64,000 bases of DNA from Plasmodium brasilianum (GCF_023973825.1 NC_090123.1:789501-853500), one strand, 5' to 3'. Counted from the stretch's first letter, positions 49,063 to 60,618 are shown. Notes: generated from the sequence alone by a model not told the origin. Numbers and translations: made by a program.

Positions 49063-49457
49063 GCAAAATGCCACAACATAAAATTGTAGGACGGGGGGTA
49101 ACAAACTCAACAAAATAGACAAAATAAATTAAAACTTGTGCAAACATTTTTCTCATATTAAAATTATCCACATTTGGGAAGTACATTAAAACAGTCAGAA
49201 ATAATGGCACATAGAGTTGTAAATATTTAACGTATAAAGGAGCTTTTAAAAAATTATGAATCCTATATATATCAGAAAAAATGAAGAATAAAAATACGTG
49301 TGTGTCGTGAAAATTGCACAAGAATTAATAACAAGGTAGGGGAAATCCATCCCAATTTTGTAAAATATAAACATTTTTAGCGATATAAAAACAGCTATTT
49401 TGGGGAAAATTTTCTTTTTTTTTTTTTTCTAAAAATGTTTTACCCTCACACTGATAT

Positions 49458-52400
49458 TTATATTTGGATGGAATGTCGCTTGAAACATTCATATAAGAAG
49501 GTCCTTTTCTCATCATTGTTCAGTTGAAGCCACGTTCCCGCGTTGATAGGGATAATCTAAAAATGGAAAAAAAAAAAAAAAAAAAAAAGGATAGAAACGA
49601 AAAAACAAAAAAGAAAAAAAAAAAGCAAAATGAATAACATCAGCATATATAAGTACATATATATATGAATAAAAATTTTCTCTCAAATGTAAAGCAAGTT
49701 GAGTCAAAGTGCTTTCAACTACGTCCAACCGATAGCTGCTTACCCGCCAACCGTGCGCGAAGAGGATTCTCATCTGCAGAGAGACGAAGCCGGTGTTGAG
49801 GTAATCCCAGCAGGATTTTTTCAAAGTTCTCATTAAATGTTCCTTTCCAAAAAGGCATATGCCAATTTTCATTTCTCTATTAAGAAGGATATCAATTATA
49901 TAAGGGCAATTATTATATGGCTCGAATTGAACATCATAAGAAATATTGAAATTCTTTAATATTTGAATTAATTCATTTAATATTTTATTTCTAACTTTTA
50001 TAGCATCCTTTTCCTTTTTATATATGTTAAAATCATTTCTCAAAATTTTACATTTTTCATGCATGCAATATTTATACATGTTATCTACACATTTTAAATT
50101 AATTAAGCTTTTCGGTATTTCCTTAAAACATGCATCAGCAATTTGATGAAGTCTTTTAAACGCTTGAGAATCATTAGGGTCTCTATTTAAAAAGGTTATA
50201 TTTAAAATTTTGTCAAAATTATTTTGTGTCTTATGATAATTAGCAACAATTAATGACCAAGTAATATTAACAAAACAATTTTTATATACAATTGCATCTT
50301 TACTTAGTGATTGTTTTTCTAAAAAATTTATTATCAACTTATAGGAACTATCAAATAATGGTTTATATATAATATTAACATATGCACATGACCATAAAAA
50401 AGTAGCTATATCAATAAATTTTTTTTTTATGGTATCCCAATCATTATACAATTTCTCAATTAAAATTTTGTAAATATTTTCATCATATATATTCATTTTA
50501 ACAAGAGATGATAACAATTTCAGCAGTTGAAAAACATTCAAACGATTTAATACATAATTGTCTTTTATACAATCAAATAAATATGTCATATAATTCAAAT
50601 GAAACCATGCTATTTTTGATAAGCTTATAATTGGTATTGCCCATAAAGAAATGTTTTTTGCATGTAATAATTCATTTGATCTCTCACATAATATATCTAA
50701 TAAGTTGTTATATAATACTATTCTTTTATTATATGAAGAGAAACAAACAATACAATAGACTACATCTTCTATCTCTAATAATTTTATACATTCCATATTT
50801 TCTTTCATTAACTCGAATATATCGTTCACTACAATTTTCACTTCTTCCCTGTTTCTTTTACTATACTCCAAGTATCTTAAACACTTTATTATTTGAATGC
50901 TCTTCTCGTTAATGCTTTTTTCATCCTCCTTAAGTTCACTGCCCGTAAATATTTTCTCCTCCGTTTTACACTTCATCAGTTTCGAGCTATATTGCTGGGG
51001 ATGCACGATCTCTGCTACTGCGTTCCCACCTTTGTATGCCTCTTCTGTTTCTACGACTTCTTTCACTCCTCCTGCCTCTACTTTTTCTTCGTCTTCTCTA
51101 CCTTTGACCATCTCCATTTTTACGGTATTTTTGGAATCTTCAACAAATGTGTTAGCCGTATCGTTCGTCTGCCCCCTTCTACCGTCATTTCGTTGTTCCT
51201 CTAGGAAAAAATTATGATAACTCCCATCTTCTATGCCCTTGTCAAGTTTTCCTTCTTTATGTTGCATATCCCCCGTTCCAGTCATCATTAAATCGGCGCT
51301 TTTATAAATACTGCATTTTGTGAGCACTTCTTTTCCTTCTTTTAAATTTCGCACATGCACACTTAGCCGGTTACTAACCAGTGCAATTAAATTTATATAC
51401 TTTTCCTCGTGTTTGAAGTGGCTAGCTATTTTTAATAAGAGACGGTAAAAGGGTATATTAAATTTGTCCACATTGGTCATCATAATAGTTAATGAGGAAT
51501 TATAAAAATTTGAATATTCTTTACAAAAGCAGTGAAATGAATAGTAGAGAGATTGTAGTGTATGTAGGTCGAACTCGCTTACCTTCTGTACACATAGAAT
51601 TACAATCTTATCGAGGTAATGCTTCGTTCTTAAGCTATGTTTGAAGCATTCATTGGCAAATATAACTAACTCATTATTATTCATGTAATTAATTTTGGTA
51701 ATTAAAAAATCATAAAAATCTGCAAAATATAGGGAGCACTTATTTAATGTAGTTACATAATGCAGGCACAGCTTTATTTTGCGTTGCTCACGTTGATAAT
51801 CGTCTTCTTCATTTCTTATCATTTCATTAGTTATCATTTCATTCGTTATCATTTCATTAGTTATCATTTCATTCGTTATCATTTCATTAGTTATCATTTC
51901 ATTAGTTATCATTTCATTCGTTATCTTGTCATTCGTTATCTTGTCATTCGTTATCTTGTCATTCGTTATCTTGTCATTCGTTATCTTGTCATTCGTTATC
52001 TTGTTATTCGTTATCTTGTTATTCGTTATCTTGTTATTCGTTATCTTGTTATTCGTTATCTTCTCGTTTTTTACCATTTTTATCACTTCATACGACAAGT
52101 CCCTAACTACATTTTTAATATTTAACTCGTACAAAATATCAATTGTATAAATTAAATCTTCATATGGTATTCTTTCCACATTGGACAAAAGTATAGAGAA
52201 GAACTTATCCCTGTATTCATCTTCTACATCAAGTAATATATTCTTTCTTTTTTTAAGAGTATTTATCATGACTTTCATCCGTTCAATATTCTGTTCCTTG
52301 CTATTAACAAGGAATTTAAAAAGGTCGCTATGATTTGATTCTTCAATTAATTTATTACTAGTGGCATTGTTTTTTTTATAACACAGTGGGTGATGAATCT

Positions 52401-53004
52401 GTTTTTCTATGTACTTATCGTTTATATTTTTATTAACATCTTTTTTCTTCTGTGTGTTAATATTTTTATCATACTTTTTTTCCTCATAGTAGTTATGTAC
52501 CACTGCTTCGAATTTGCTAGAGCTATTAGTATGTTCATATGGATTCATTTCACTATCCTCCCTTTTTTCAGTAATATAAATGTTCTCAGTAATTCTGTCA
52601 ATAGCGAAGTCTGACTGGTTAATCGGTTCTGTGTCGTCCCTTATCTGGTCTACCATTTCTCTGTCCTCCTTTACATTTTCCATCGCTTCAGTTTGGTATA
52701 ATTTACTGGGTGTGATGTTACCATTTTGTACCCTTTTCATAAACTTTTTATATTCGTTTTTTTCCTCTTCCTTCCATTTTTTATCCTCAATATTCAGGTC
52801 AAAACTGAACCCTGGTGCAAATCTATCATCAAACTGTACATCGTCAAAATCTTCCTTCGAGTTCAATAGGTTAGGATCACTTTTCGAATTTATGAACAGT
52901 TCATTTTTTTTTTTTTTATTACTGTAAAAATTACATTTTTTTATACGCACGTTACTAAAAGAGAAAATTTGCGAGCCTAAGTTTTTGATGGAGAGTTTTT
53001 TCAT
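49458..53004 (-). CDS. RAP-domain protein, two exons, organelle RNA factor
   Basis: Exons are 53004-49744 and 49556-49458 (minus), phase 0, donor GTAAGC and acceptor CATTTTTAG after a poly-T. The product is 1119 residues. Without the splice the ORF would end in a false F-rich tail. The C-terminal RAP domain (about 1035-1115) reads YIIDILLNREMKIGICLFGK … MRILFAHGWR, then IIPINAGTWLQLNNDEKR from exon 2. Upstream are helical segments of the kind seen with RAP/heptatricopeptide proteins. The N-terminus MKKLSIKNLGSQIFSFSNVR lacks acids and could be a mitochondrial presequence. RAP proteins bind organelle RNA, often fragmented mitochondrial rRNA in Plasmodium. Residues about 310-395 are 5-residue repeats, ITNNK/ITNDK then ITNEM. 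Confidence 0.92.
51815..52070 (-). repeat. 15-bp coding repeat inside the RAP gene
   Basis: About seventeen units of a 15-bp repeat encode ITNNK, then ITNDK, then ITNEM on the minus strand. The array changes variant in blocks. In-frame unit length keeps the gene open. The plus-strand ORFs over it are shadows. Confidence 0.93.
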
Positions 53005-53084
53005 TTTTTCTCCTATCGGTTAAGCGACGTTCCAAAAGGTGGAGCTTGCGCTATACAATGATGAGCCACATAAAAGGAAATAAG

Positions 53085-53292
53085 TGGAATAAAATGGAAT
53101 AAAATGGAATAAAATGGAATAAAATGGAATAAAAATGGAATAAAATGGAATAAAAATGGAATAAAATGGAATAAAAATGGAATAAAAAGGAATAAAAGGG
53201 AAGAAGAATAGAAGAAGAATAGAAGAAGAATAGAAGAAGAATAGAAGAAGAATAGAAGAAGAATAGAAGAAGAATAAAAGAAGAATAAAAGT
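53085..53292. repeat. Two adjacent 11-bp and 10-bp arrays upstream of the RAP gene
   Basis: First AATAAAATGGA (with AAAAATGG variants, about 53090-53195), then AGAAGAATAG (about 53200-53285). They lie 80-290 bp upstream of the RAP start codon. Noncoding. Confidence 0.9.
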
Positions 53293-53350
53293 AAAAAAAG
53301 CAAATTTCACCGACACTTTCACGATACTGCTTTACAAATATCAGTATATA

Positions 53351-53512
53351 CTATTTGGGCGTTTCCTCACCACTTAAGAGTACATGTAGAGCCCATTCCG
53401 AGAGACGTAAGGCAGAAGTCTTTTGCTCGTTTTTATCAATTTGCTCTGTGAAGAGAAATTTGAGTAGAGCTTTCCAATCAGCGTTTTCAGCCAATTTCTT
53501 ATATATATGCAT
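53351..53512 (-). CDS. Small ORF or terminal exon, unknown product
   Basis: The minus strand from ATG 53512 to TAG 53351 gives 53 residues of typical soluble-protein composition: LAENADWKALLKFLF, then TEQIDKNEQKTSALRLSEWA, ending LLSGEETPK. The coding strand is purine-rich, as in the other genes here. An AG just before the LAENADW segment (after 53498) suggests it may be the last exon of a spliced gene, with upstream exons between 53.5 and 54.4 kb. One such segment, about 53804-53861 on minus, reads YGYNVELITFFCMSR. The plus-strand frame over the same DNA is S/C/R-rich and has no ATG. It lies 350 bp upstream of the RAP start in the same orientation. No family recognised. Confidence 0.5.
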   Translation of the reverse strand: MHIYKKLAENADWKALLKFLFTEQIDKNEQKTSALRLSEWALHVLLSGEETPK

Positions 53513-54851
53513 ACAGTACGTAAGCACATATGTGTACTAATGTAAATTTACATAGTGCAGCGGGTGTTTTTTGTATATATCATTACATACATACATATGT
53601 ACATATATCCATACACTACATACGTAATACCATAAGTAAGCATTTAATTTTCTTATTTTATGCAATGGTTGAATTATTCTTTTTTATGTTCCCTTTGCAA
53701 CGTACTTTTTTTAATTTATCGGTCAAGAGTAATTTATTTTTTTTTTTTTTTTATTCTTTTCTACAATAGTTTTTTAAAAAAAAAAAAAAAAAAAATACAA
53801 TTTAGGGCTCATTTCGCGACATACAGAAAAACGTAATTAGTTCTACGTTATATCCGTATCTAATATAAGCATATTTTCATATTTGTAATTATTTAATGAA
53901 CAAAACAAAATAGGGAACACCATAATGGAACAACACTATTGAAGTTTTTACACATGGGAGTTATAATTTTTTTTAAAACTACCTTTTTATAATTAGCTGA
54001 TATACAGATTAACCAAACATGCACACAAAATTACGTAATTCTTTTTTTTTTTTTTTTTTTTTTCAAATAATACATAATACATTATATAAATCGTAATTAT
54101 ACTATATTTATCAAACTTATTATAATTATTATATTTAATAATTTCATTATATCTCTTTATTATATTTGGTTTAATTACAAGAGCTGTAATTTTTATATAG
54201 TACAGTTACAATACACACAGACATTACACAGTGTATATGTGTAGTAAGTTGGTGTAAAACATGTACAGATAATATATAATATTCGTCCGTGCAGTGCCAT
54301 GCTTTCTCTTTTTTCATAAAAAAGTTGGCACTTATCTGGTAGCTTTACTAATTTTTAAGAAAGTAACGTATTTCCACGGAGTCTTTTTCGCCTTCTCTTC
54401 GGCTTGAAACATTTTTAAAGAAAGAGTGAAACAAAATTCCTCTTTCCCTTTACTTCATCCCATCTCATCCCATCTCATCGCATCTCATCCCATCTCATCC
54501 CATCTCATCCCATCTCATCCCATCTCATCCCATCTCATCCCATCTCATCCCATCTCATCCCATCTCATCCCATCTCATCCCATCTCATCCCATCTCATCC
54601 CATCTCTTCCTTTTTCACTCTATTTTGGTACCTCTAACGTAGTAGTAAAAATACGGAAAAAACAATGAAAAGAATGATGCTAGGAACGCCTTAAAATATA
54701 TGTGTGTTAATGTGTAAAACAGTTTGGGGGTTCATACACAAATATCATTTGTATGTGTTTTAAAAAAAGGTTTGCATAAAATAGCTTGAGAAATTACATA
54801 TAATATGCTAAGATGAGTTAAAAAATATGTTAAGTGTTTTACGCATAACAG
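53513..54851. other. Intergenic
   Basis: Poly-A/T tracts, a low-complexity stretch and one 10-bp minisatellite. Apart from the minus-strand segment near 53.83 kb, nothing is supported. Confidence 0.4.
54463..54607. repeat. 10-bp minisatellite, about fourteen copies
   Basis: The unit CATCTCATCC is nearly perfect, with one G variant. A plus-strand frame reads SSHLIPSHPI repeats. It lies about 250 bp upstream of the candidate start at 54852. Confidence 0.95.
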
Positions 54852-55267
54852 ATGGATGGGAGGATATTCAAAAACTTACCAAGGAAATATACTAATAAAA
54901 TAAGAGAAAAGGTAGATTGAAGTCTTCTGACCAACTAAACATATAACACGGTCATAAATAATAAAACACTTTTTCTTTTTTTCTCCAAAATGTACACCTT
55001 ATCTGAAGCTTAATTGCATATGTATACAAACTAATACGTATACTTTACATGTACATACGTATACTTTACATGTACATACGTATACTTTACATGTACATAC
55101 GTATACTTTGCATGTACATATATAAACGTATAAAAACATATATATACATATATATACTATATATACATATATACATTTGTATATATGTAAGTATACGTAA
55201 TTGTGTCAAGTGCATGTAAAGGCAGTTTTTACAAAATTAAAAAAAACATTTTACTTAAACCCTTAGG

Positions 55268-55303
<36 letters not shown>

Positions 55304-55871
55304 AACATATTTTTATGCCATTTATATGCTATTTTAGTTTGTTTTTTTTTTTTATATTCTTTTAGAAATGTATATGAAGGTGGAATAATTATTTTTATAT
55401 TTAATTAGCAGTATATTTTAGAAGTATATACTGTCATTTTTTCACATATACAAGCAAAAATATTATGAGTTATAAAAAAGGAATATTTTATATGTTGGGC
55501 CTTAATACATAAAAACATAATTATATATTTTTAAAAATTGTAATAAATGTTAAAGGAAAAACGGAAACATTGTAAGAAAAAAAATACCGTATATATATAC
55601 ATAAAAATATATATATGGATATACGTTCATATATGTACATATACGTTCATATATGTACATGTACGTTCATATACGTTCATATGTGTTCATATACGTACTT
55701 ATACGTTCATATACGTTCTTATACGTTCTTATACGTTCATATACGTACTTATATGTTCATATACGTACTTATACGTTCATATATGTTCATGTACACGAAT
55801 CAAAACCAGCTATAAATGAAAATAGCCCCACCAAATTCGATGTGATGAAATATCAAAAAAGAAAATTTTAA
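54852..55871 (+). CDS. Candidate small three-exon gene, basic peptide
   Basis: Proposed exons are 54852-54911, 55556-55571 and 55810-55871. Donors are GTAGAT and GTAAGA, and phases are 0 and 1, giving 45 residues. Exon 1 reads MDGRIFKNLPRKYTNKIREK. The last exon reads INENSPTKFDVMKYQKRKF and a stop; both look like protein. The 16-nt middle exon (EKRKH) rests on a weak acceptor (TTAAAG) and is the least certain part. Other small exons may exist in the 644-bp first intron, which contains a 21-bp minisatellite, and the second intron holds a 12-bp one. The product would be strongly basic (K/R about 30%), suggesting nucleic-acid or ribosome contact, but this is inference. No family recognised. Confidence 0.38.
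55035..55125. repeat. 21-bp minisatellite, about four copies
   Basis: The unit CGTATACTTTACATGTACATA is tandem. It lies in the proposed first intron of the 54852-55871 candidate. Confidence 0.88.
55622..55795. repeat. 12-bp minisatellite, about fourteen copies
   Basis: TACGTTCATATA with T/C and CTT variants. Plus frames read Y-V-H-I-R-S-Y-T-F strings that run into the last exon of the neighbouring candidate, so only the part after 55810 should be considered coding. Confidence 0.88.
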
Positions 55872-56456
55872 GAAAAAACAATTTTGTTGTACGCTTTATT
55901 TTGTGTCAAATTTCCGTTTTATTACTTTATATATATATGTGTACTTTTTTTTTTAAATAAAAAAGAAAAGTTTTTAGTGAAACAACAAATTTAGAACATG
56001 TGTATAAAGAAAGCAGAAAAAATGAAATTAAACACTTTTCTTTCTTGAAGTAATAGCTTTAAAATAGGGAAAACAACAGCTTTAAAAAAAAAAAAAAAAA
56101 AAAAATATATATATATAATATATATATATAACATGTATGACATGCATAGCGTATAAGTTGTATAAATATAGTTTTAAACTTCCATACACTTCGCTGTTAT
56201 ACATATATATGTACATGTGTACACATATACGCATGTATACACGCACACATGTTTATGTGTATGTTTGAAGTTATTAGAGTTATATGCGGCCATTCCCAGA
56301 TACATATGTACATATCCTTGTGTGCGATGTAATTCTTTTTGAATATATGCGGGTAGACTGAAATGTGTACATATGTGGAATATATACGAGCATAAGTATA
56401 TGTAATATATACATACATACATACGTCCATTTGCCCATATTTTTATATACATATAC

Positions 56457-56490
<34 letters not shown>

Positions 56491-57038
56491 ATATATACAT
56501 ATTCGCACATATACCTATGTAAATAAATACCTACTTTTTCCTCGACAAAATTGGACTGCCAACTAATTAGAGAACGAGATGTGGAGATTAGTGAAAATTG
56601 TCTGAGTTAACATCTAGCAATAATTTAGTTTAAAAAAAAAAATTAAAATTTGAATACTTATTAATTTATGCACTCGTTTTGAAATAAAAGTCGTGAAAAG
56701 GGGGGGAATGATTATATATATATATATATATATGGGCAGATATGCATTTAAGTAAATTAGCTTGTATTAGTAAATATACGTGTGTAAGCAAATATACATC
56801 TGCACGTAAATATACATTTATGCGCAATTATATATGTGTAAGTAAATATGTATGTGCGTCATGAATGAGGAGTGAATAAACAAATAATTATATATTTATA
56901 TTTATTGTATACATATTATGTATATATAAGTTAAATTTATATTTATGTGAACATAAATAAATATATATATGTATGTTAAACGTATGGGTATTCATGGACC
57001 CACAGCCATACATGCTTACGTAAGTGGTATACACACAG

Positions 57039-57090
<52 letters not shown>

Positions 57091-57187
57091 TCGTATAGGT
57101 ATACATATACACACACTGCATATAAAAAGAGGTACTCCACTAAAATGAGACGTATGTTAAGCACAAATTAATGATACCAGTATAAGC
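55872..57187. other. Phosphatase gene upstream region
   Basis: TA repeats, tetranucleotide-like stretches and a poly-A tract near 56083-56105. No gene seen. Confidence 0.45.
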
Positions 57188-58189
57188 ATGAAAAAGAGAA
57201 AATTAGAAAGATGTATTTATCAAATATTAAACAGATTAAAAATCTATGTAAATATATGGATAAAAATAAAAAATGTAATAAAATACGTCGTAGGACATCT
57301 TACGTTAAGGAAAAAATTTAATGTTAAAACCTATAGAAAAAGACGAATATGCCCATCTATGACTTTAGTTCTTGATTTAGACGAAACATTAATATATTGT
57401 ACTAAAAAAAAAAAATATAATCATCAAAAAGAAGTGGACGTATTAATAAATGGAAAATATTTTTCTTTATATGTATGTAAGAGGCCATATATAGATTTAT
57501 TTTTTTCTGTTCTTTATCCATTTTATGAAATTATAATATTTACTACAGCAATAAAGTCATATGCTGATACAGTTCTCAATATAGTGGATGTTGATCATTA
57601 CATTGACAAAAAATTTTACAGAGAAGATTGCTTTGAAATGAACAAAAAAGTTTATATAAAAAATTTAGTAAATATTAAAAAAGAAATTTCGAAAATTGTT
57701 TTAATTGATGATTCAGATTTATCAGGTTTAAAATACCCAGAAAACTTTTTCCCAATCAAAAAATGGAGAGGGGATTTAAATGATACTGAATTGTTAGATA
57801 TAATTCCTTTTTTTTTAAATTTAAGAAAAGTACGTGATATAAGATCAATATGTTCTTTTAGGTTAAAAACACAAAATGAAATTTCCAAAATGCTGAGTAC
57901 AGCACCATTTAAACAAGTAAAATATTTGACTGAAGAAAATTCCAAAACTTTATATACGCATTCATTAGCTTTTCAAGCAATTAATTATTTAAAAATTTTT
58001 ATGAACAAGTTCAGATATGCTAGCTCAAAAAAACAGTGGAATGAGTTGGGAAAAAAAGTAAATAGTAAATTAAAATCCTATCCCTATTCCCTTTCAAAAC
58101 TTAAGGGATCAAGTGATGATGAACAAAAAAAGAAACAAAGAAAAAAAAAATATACACAGGAAATAACAACACACTTAACAGGTCAGTGA
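57188..58189 (+). CDS. NIF/SCP-type (FCP1-like) phosphatase
   Basis: A single exon of 333 residues. The HAD phosphatase motif LVLDLDETL has the DxDxT aspartates at about residues 63 and 65. Further family marks are VCKRPYIDLFFSVLYPFYEI (the R-P and hydrophobic helix), FTTAIKSYADTVLNIVDVD, and KIVLIDDSDLSGLKYPENFF (motif III, normally DDSP/DNSP, here DDSD). The first 55 residues are very basic. Family members remove phosphate from serine, often in the RNA polymerase II C-terminal domain. The exact substrate here is unknown. The C-terminus (TTHLTG) meets a potential donor (GTCAGT), so a further exon is possible. A DDSD in place of DDSP is a small departure worth noting. Confidence 0.9.
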   Translation: MKKRKLERCIYQILNRLKIYVNIWIKIKNVIKYVVGHLTLRKKFNVKTYRKRRICPSMTLVLDLDETLIYCTKKKKYNHQKEVDVLINGKYFSLYVCKRPYIDLFFSVLYPFYEIIIFTTAIKSYADTVLNIVDVDHYIDKKFYREDCFEMNKKVYIKNLVNIKKEISKIVLIDDSDLSGLKYPENFFPIKKWRGDLNDTELLDIIPFFLNLRKVRDIRSICSFRLKTQNEISKMLSTAPFKQVKYLTEENSKTLYTHSLAFQAINYLKIFMNKFRYASSKKQWNELGKKVNSKLKSYPYSLSKLKGSSDDEQKKKQRKKKYTQEITTHLTGQ

Positions 58190-58441
58190 GGAAACCGCTG
58201 CTACCCCCTTCATACAGACACAAATGTGGTTGCTTTTACACTTTTCGTAAAATACAAACATATGTCTAGACTGAATTAAAAATAAGTGTACTTATGTGTG
58301 TGCAAAAAGAAAAAAAAATTTATTATGACCATTTTAGCTAGTTATCCTACTGTCCCATTTTTTAAAGTGCAAATAATTCTATAGTGTTATTTATGCATAC
58401 GTAAATACCTACATACATGTATTCAAATATACATATGTTTA

Positions 58442-58738
58442 AACGTACACACATTCAAACGTGTACATATTCAAACGTACACATATTCAAACGCATACAT
58501 ATTCAAACGTCCACATATTCAAACGTACACATATTCAAACGTACACATATTCAAACGTATACATATTCAAACGTATACATATTCAAACGTATACATATTC
58601 AAACGTATACATATTCAAACATATACATATTCAAACGTATACATATTCAAACATATACATATTCAAACGTACACATATTCAAACGTACACATATTCAAAC
58701 GTATGCATATTCAAACGTATGCATATTCAAACGTACAT
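58442..58738. repeat. 16-bp minisatellite, about eighteen copies
   Basis: The unit ACGTATACATATTCAA has T/C variants. Because 16 is not a multiple of three, one frame cycles through all phases and remains open (IQTYTYSNVYIFKR pattern). This gives overlapping ORFs of about 100 residues that are not genes. Confidence 0.93.
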
Positions 58739-59221
58739 ATGTTCATACATACATACCTATATATACTTGTAAAACTACAACATAATTTGTTTTTTTGTGT
58801 GTGCTTTTTTTTTTTTTTTTTTTGATGGTATTAAAAATGGTAGAACATATTCATGAATATTTATATATATATATATTATATACATACGTATGTATACAAA
58901 AAAGATAAATTAAAAAAGGGCTTTTTTTTTTTTTTTTTTTTTCAAGTTTTAAATATCATTAATTATTATTTATTATGAAGATATACAGTTGTAATTCATA
59001 TACATATATACTTGCGCGAATACGTATAATATATGCATACATACATACGTACAAGTGTGTGTATATGATCTTCTTCATCCATTTAATTAAAAAATTATGA
59101 ATAAACTACTCAAAAATTAACAGAAAAAATACATTTATTTTTAATATCTCGAAGACAAATTTTAGTAACCTTGAAAGCGTGTACATATCGTGTTTATATA
59201 ACGCATTTATACAACGCTTTT

Positions 59222-59532
59222 GTATAATCTATATACGTTTAACCTATTTGTATAATCTATATATGTTTAACCTATTTGTATAATCTATATATGTTTAATC
59301 TATTTGTATAATCTATAAATGTATTACCTATTTGTATAACCTATATATGTATTACCTATTTGTGTAACCTATTTATGTAACCTAGATATGTATTACCTAT
59401 TTGTGTAACCTAGATATGTATTACCTATTTGTATAACCCATATATGTATTACCTATTTGTATAACCCATATATGTATTACCTATTTGTGTAATCTATTTG
59501 TGTAACCTATTTGTGTAACCTATTTGTATAAT
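59222..59532. repeat. Degenerate 26- to 29-bp minisatellite
   Basis: Units of the type CTATTTGTATAATCTATATA plus TGTTTAAC, about eleven copies with internal variation. It starts just beyond the stop codon of the minus-strand ORF 59549-59731. Confidence 0.88.
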
Positions 59533-59548
59533 ATATGTACAAAAGTTG

Positions 59549-59731
59549 TTATGTACTAAGGCGAAATCCGGGTATCTTCAAACAGGCCCCTAACAAATCA
59601 AATGTGTTTGTACACATACAAACTATTTTTATCATATTGCTATTTTTAATATCCATAATGTTATCATTTTGTTTTTTTAATTTATACCTTAGACTATTCT
59701 TATCATTGTAAGAACCATTTTCCATTTGCAT
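59549..59731 (-). CDS. Small ORF or last exon, unknown product
   Basis: ATG at 59731 to TAA at 59549 gives 60 residues of ordinary Plasmodium composition: MQMENGSYNDKNSLRYKLKK, then DNIMDIKNSNMIKIVC, ending LLGACLKIPGFRLST. The same frame stays open upstream through CNNCLLYIFK and a poly-A run to an AG near 59801, so it might be a last exon. Segments farther upstream on minus that look like exons lie at about 59900-59935 (KKPYIKICKTL after TTTCTTACAG) and about 60060-60110 (AFHKMSYHILCIICKA after ACATTTCAG). I could not close a full model. No family recognised. Confidence 0.45.
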   Translation of the reverse strand: MQMENGSYNDKNSLRYKLKKQNDNIMDIKNSNMIKIVCMCTNTFDLLGACLKIPGFRLST

Positions 59732-59764
59732 TTTAAAAATATAAAGTAAACAATTATTACATTG

Positions 59765-59798
<34 letters not shown>

Positions 59799-59856
59799 CT
59801 GAACTTATATTAGCGTGATGGGTAAAAATGAGAAATAATAATTGGCTAGTTACTAA

Positions 59857-59891
<35 letters not shown>

Positions 59892-60190
59892 TTTTGCATA
59901 TTTTAATATATGGTTTTTTCTGTAAGAAAATAATTAAAAATTAAAATAGCTTTTTATATGCTTGAGGGAAGAGAATAGAACAAATTTATTTAAAGTAATG
60001 CTTTTATTTAAAATACTGCTTTTATTTAAAATACTGCTTTTATTTAAAATACTGCTTTACAGATTATGCATAAAATATGGTACGACATTTTGTGAAAAGC
60101 CTGAAATGTTGAATATATATATATATATGTATAGTGCAATGTTTTGTAATATTAAGCCGAGTTATTAACGTGTAATCACATTTTCTTACC
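59732..60190. other. Interval with poly-A/T tracts and an 18-bp repeat
   Basis: Two long poly-T tracts (59766-59795, 59861-59887). An array of CTTTTATTTAAAATACTG (3.5 copies, 59998-60060) runs into a plus-strand open segment (LCIKYGTTFCEKPEMLN). The minus strand over the same segment also looks exon-like. Unresolved. Confidence 0.4.
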
Positions 60191-60566
60191 TCATTTTTTT
60201 GCTAAATCATTTACTACGTATATTCTACTTGCTACATTTTTCCTTATTCCACGACTAATCTCGTTTTGATATGAAGTAAAAGTCGTGCATCCTCTTTTTA
60301 CATAAAAACAATTAAGCAGAATATATAAAACATATCATTCCTATAAAGTAGCGTCCGTTAAAGAGAAACACATACACGCACATATATATATATATATATA
60401 ACACGCAGAACACAGTTGCGTGATAGTGTATAAGCTATAGTACTTGATAGAAAGAACATTATGCCTTATACTAGTTTAATGTTTTCATGGGTTCTTACAA
60501 CAAAGGTCCTTTTTTGTTTCGTCTGTTCATAAAAGTGTGCACAGCAATATATACATATATATATAC

Positions 60567-60618
<52 letters not shown>

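Larger units (their letters stand above)
46771..49457. other. Convergent interval with unresolved coding-like islands
   Basis: Between the 3' ends of uS11 and the RAP gene there are two minisatellites and several G+C-richer segments. About 47427-47520: open on minus as LYDALKRVNPSSQNASYY…, and on plus as KKDEVKGALNIHLLTQQNNR…. About 48085-48165: plus THFRKIPYDPSTSHC, minus KDMNSVMCLDHKEFYE. About 48341-48385: plus RKLTDEWTHECLASF. About 48464-48515: plus TPLFISADVVCAYS after a strong TTTTTTGCAG, minus TTLRICTHYISGYKKRS. Chains can be built on either strand with matching phases, so I do not assign a gene. At least one small spliced gene probably lies here. Confidence 0.4.
58190..59548. other. 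Phosphatase 3' flank with two minisatellites
   Basis: 3' flank, poly-T tracts (58807-58823, 58922-58943) and the two arrays listed separately. No gene seen. Confidence 0.5.

Noticed and set aside
48720..49122. Minus-strand ORFs of 119-132 residues
   Set aside because: Y/I/L/F-only strings from an AT minisatellite.
58417..58785. Plus-strand ORFs of 103-122 residues (Y-S-N-V-Y-I-F-K-R)
   Set aside because: A 16-bp tandem repeat cycles through all frames, so long open frames arise automatically.
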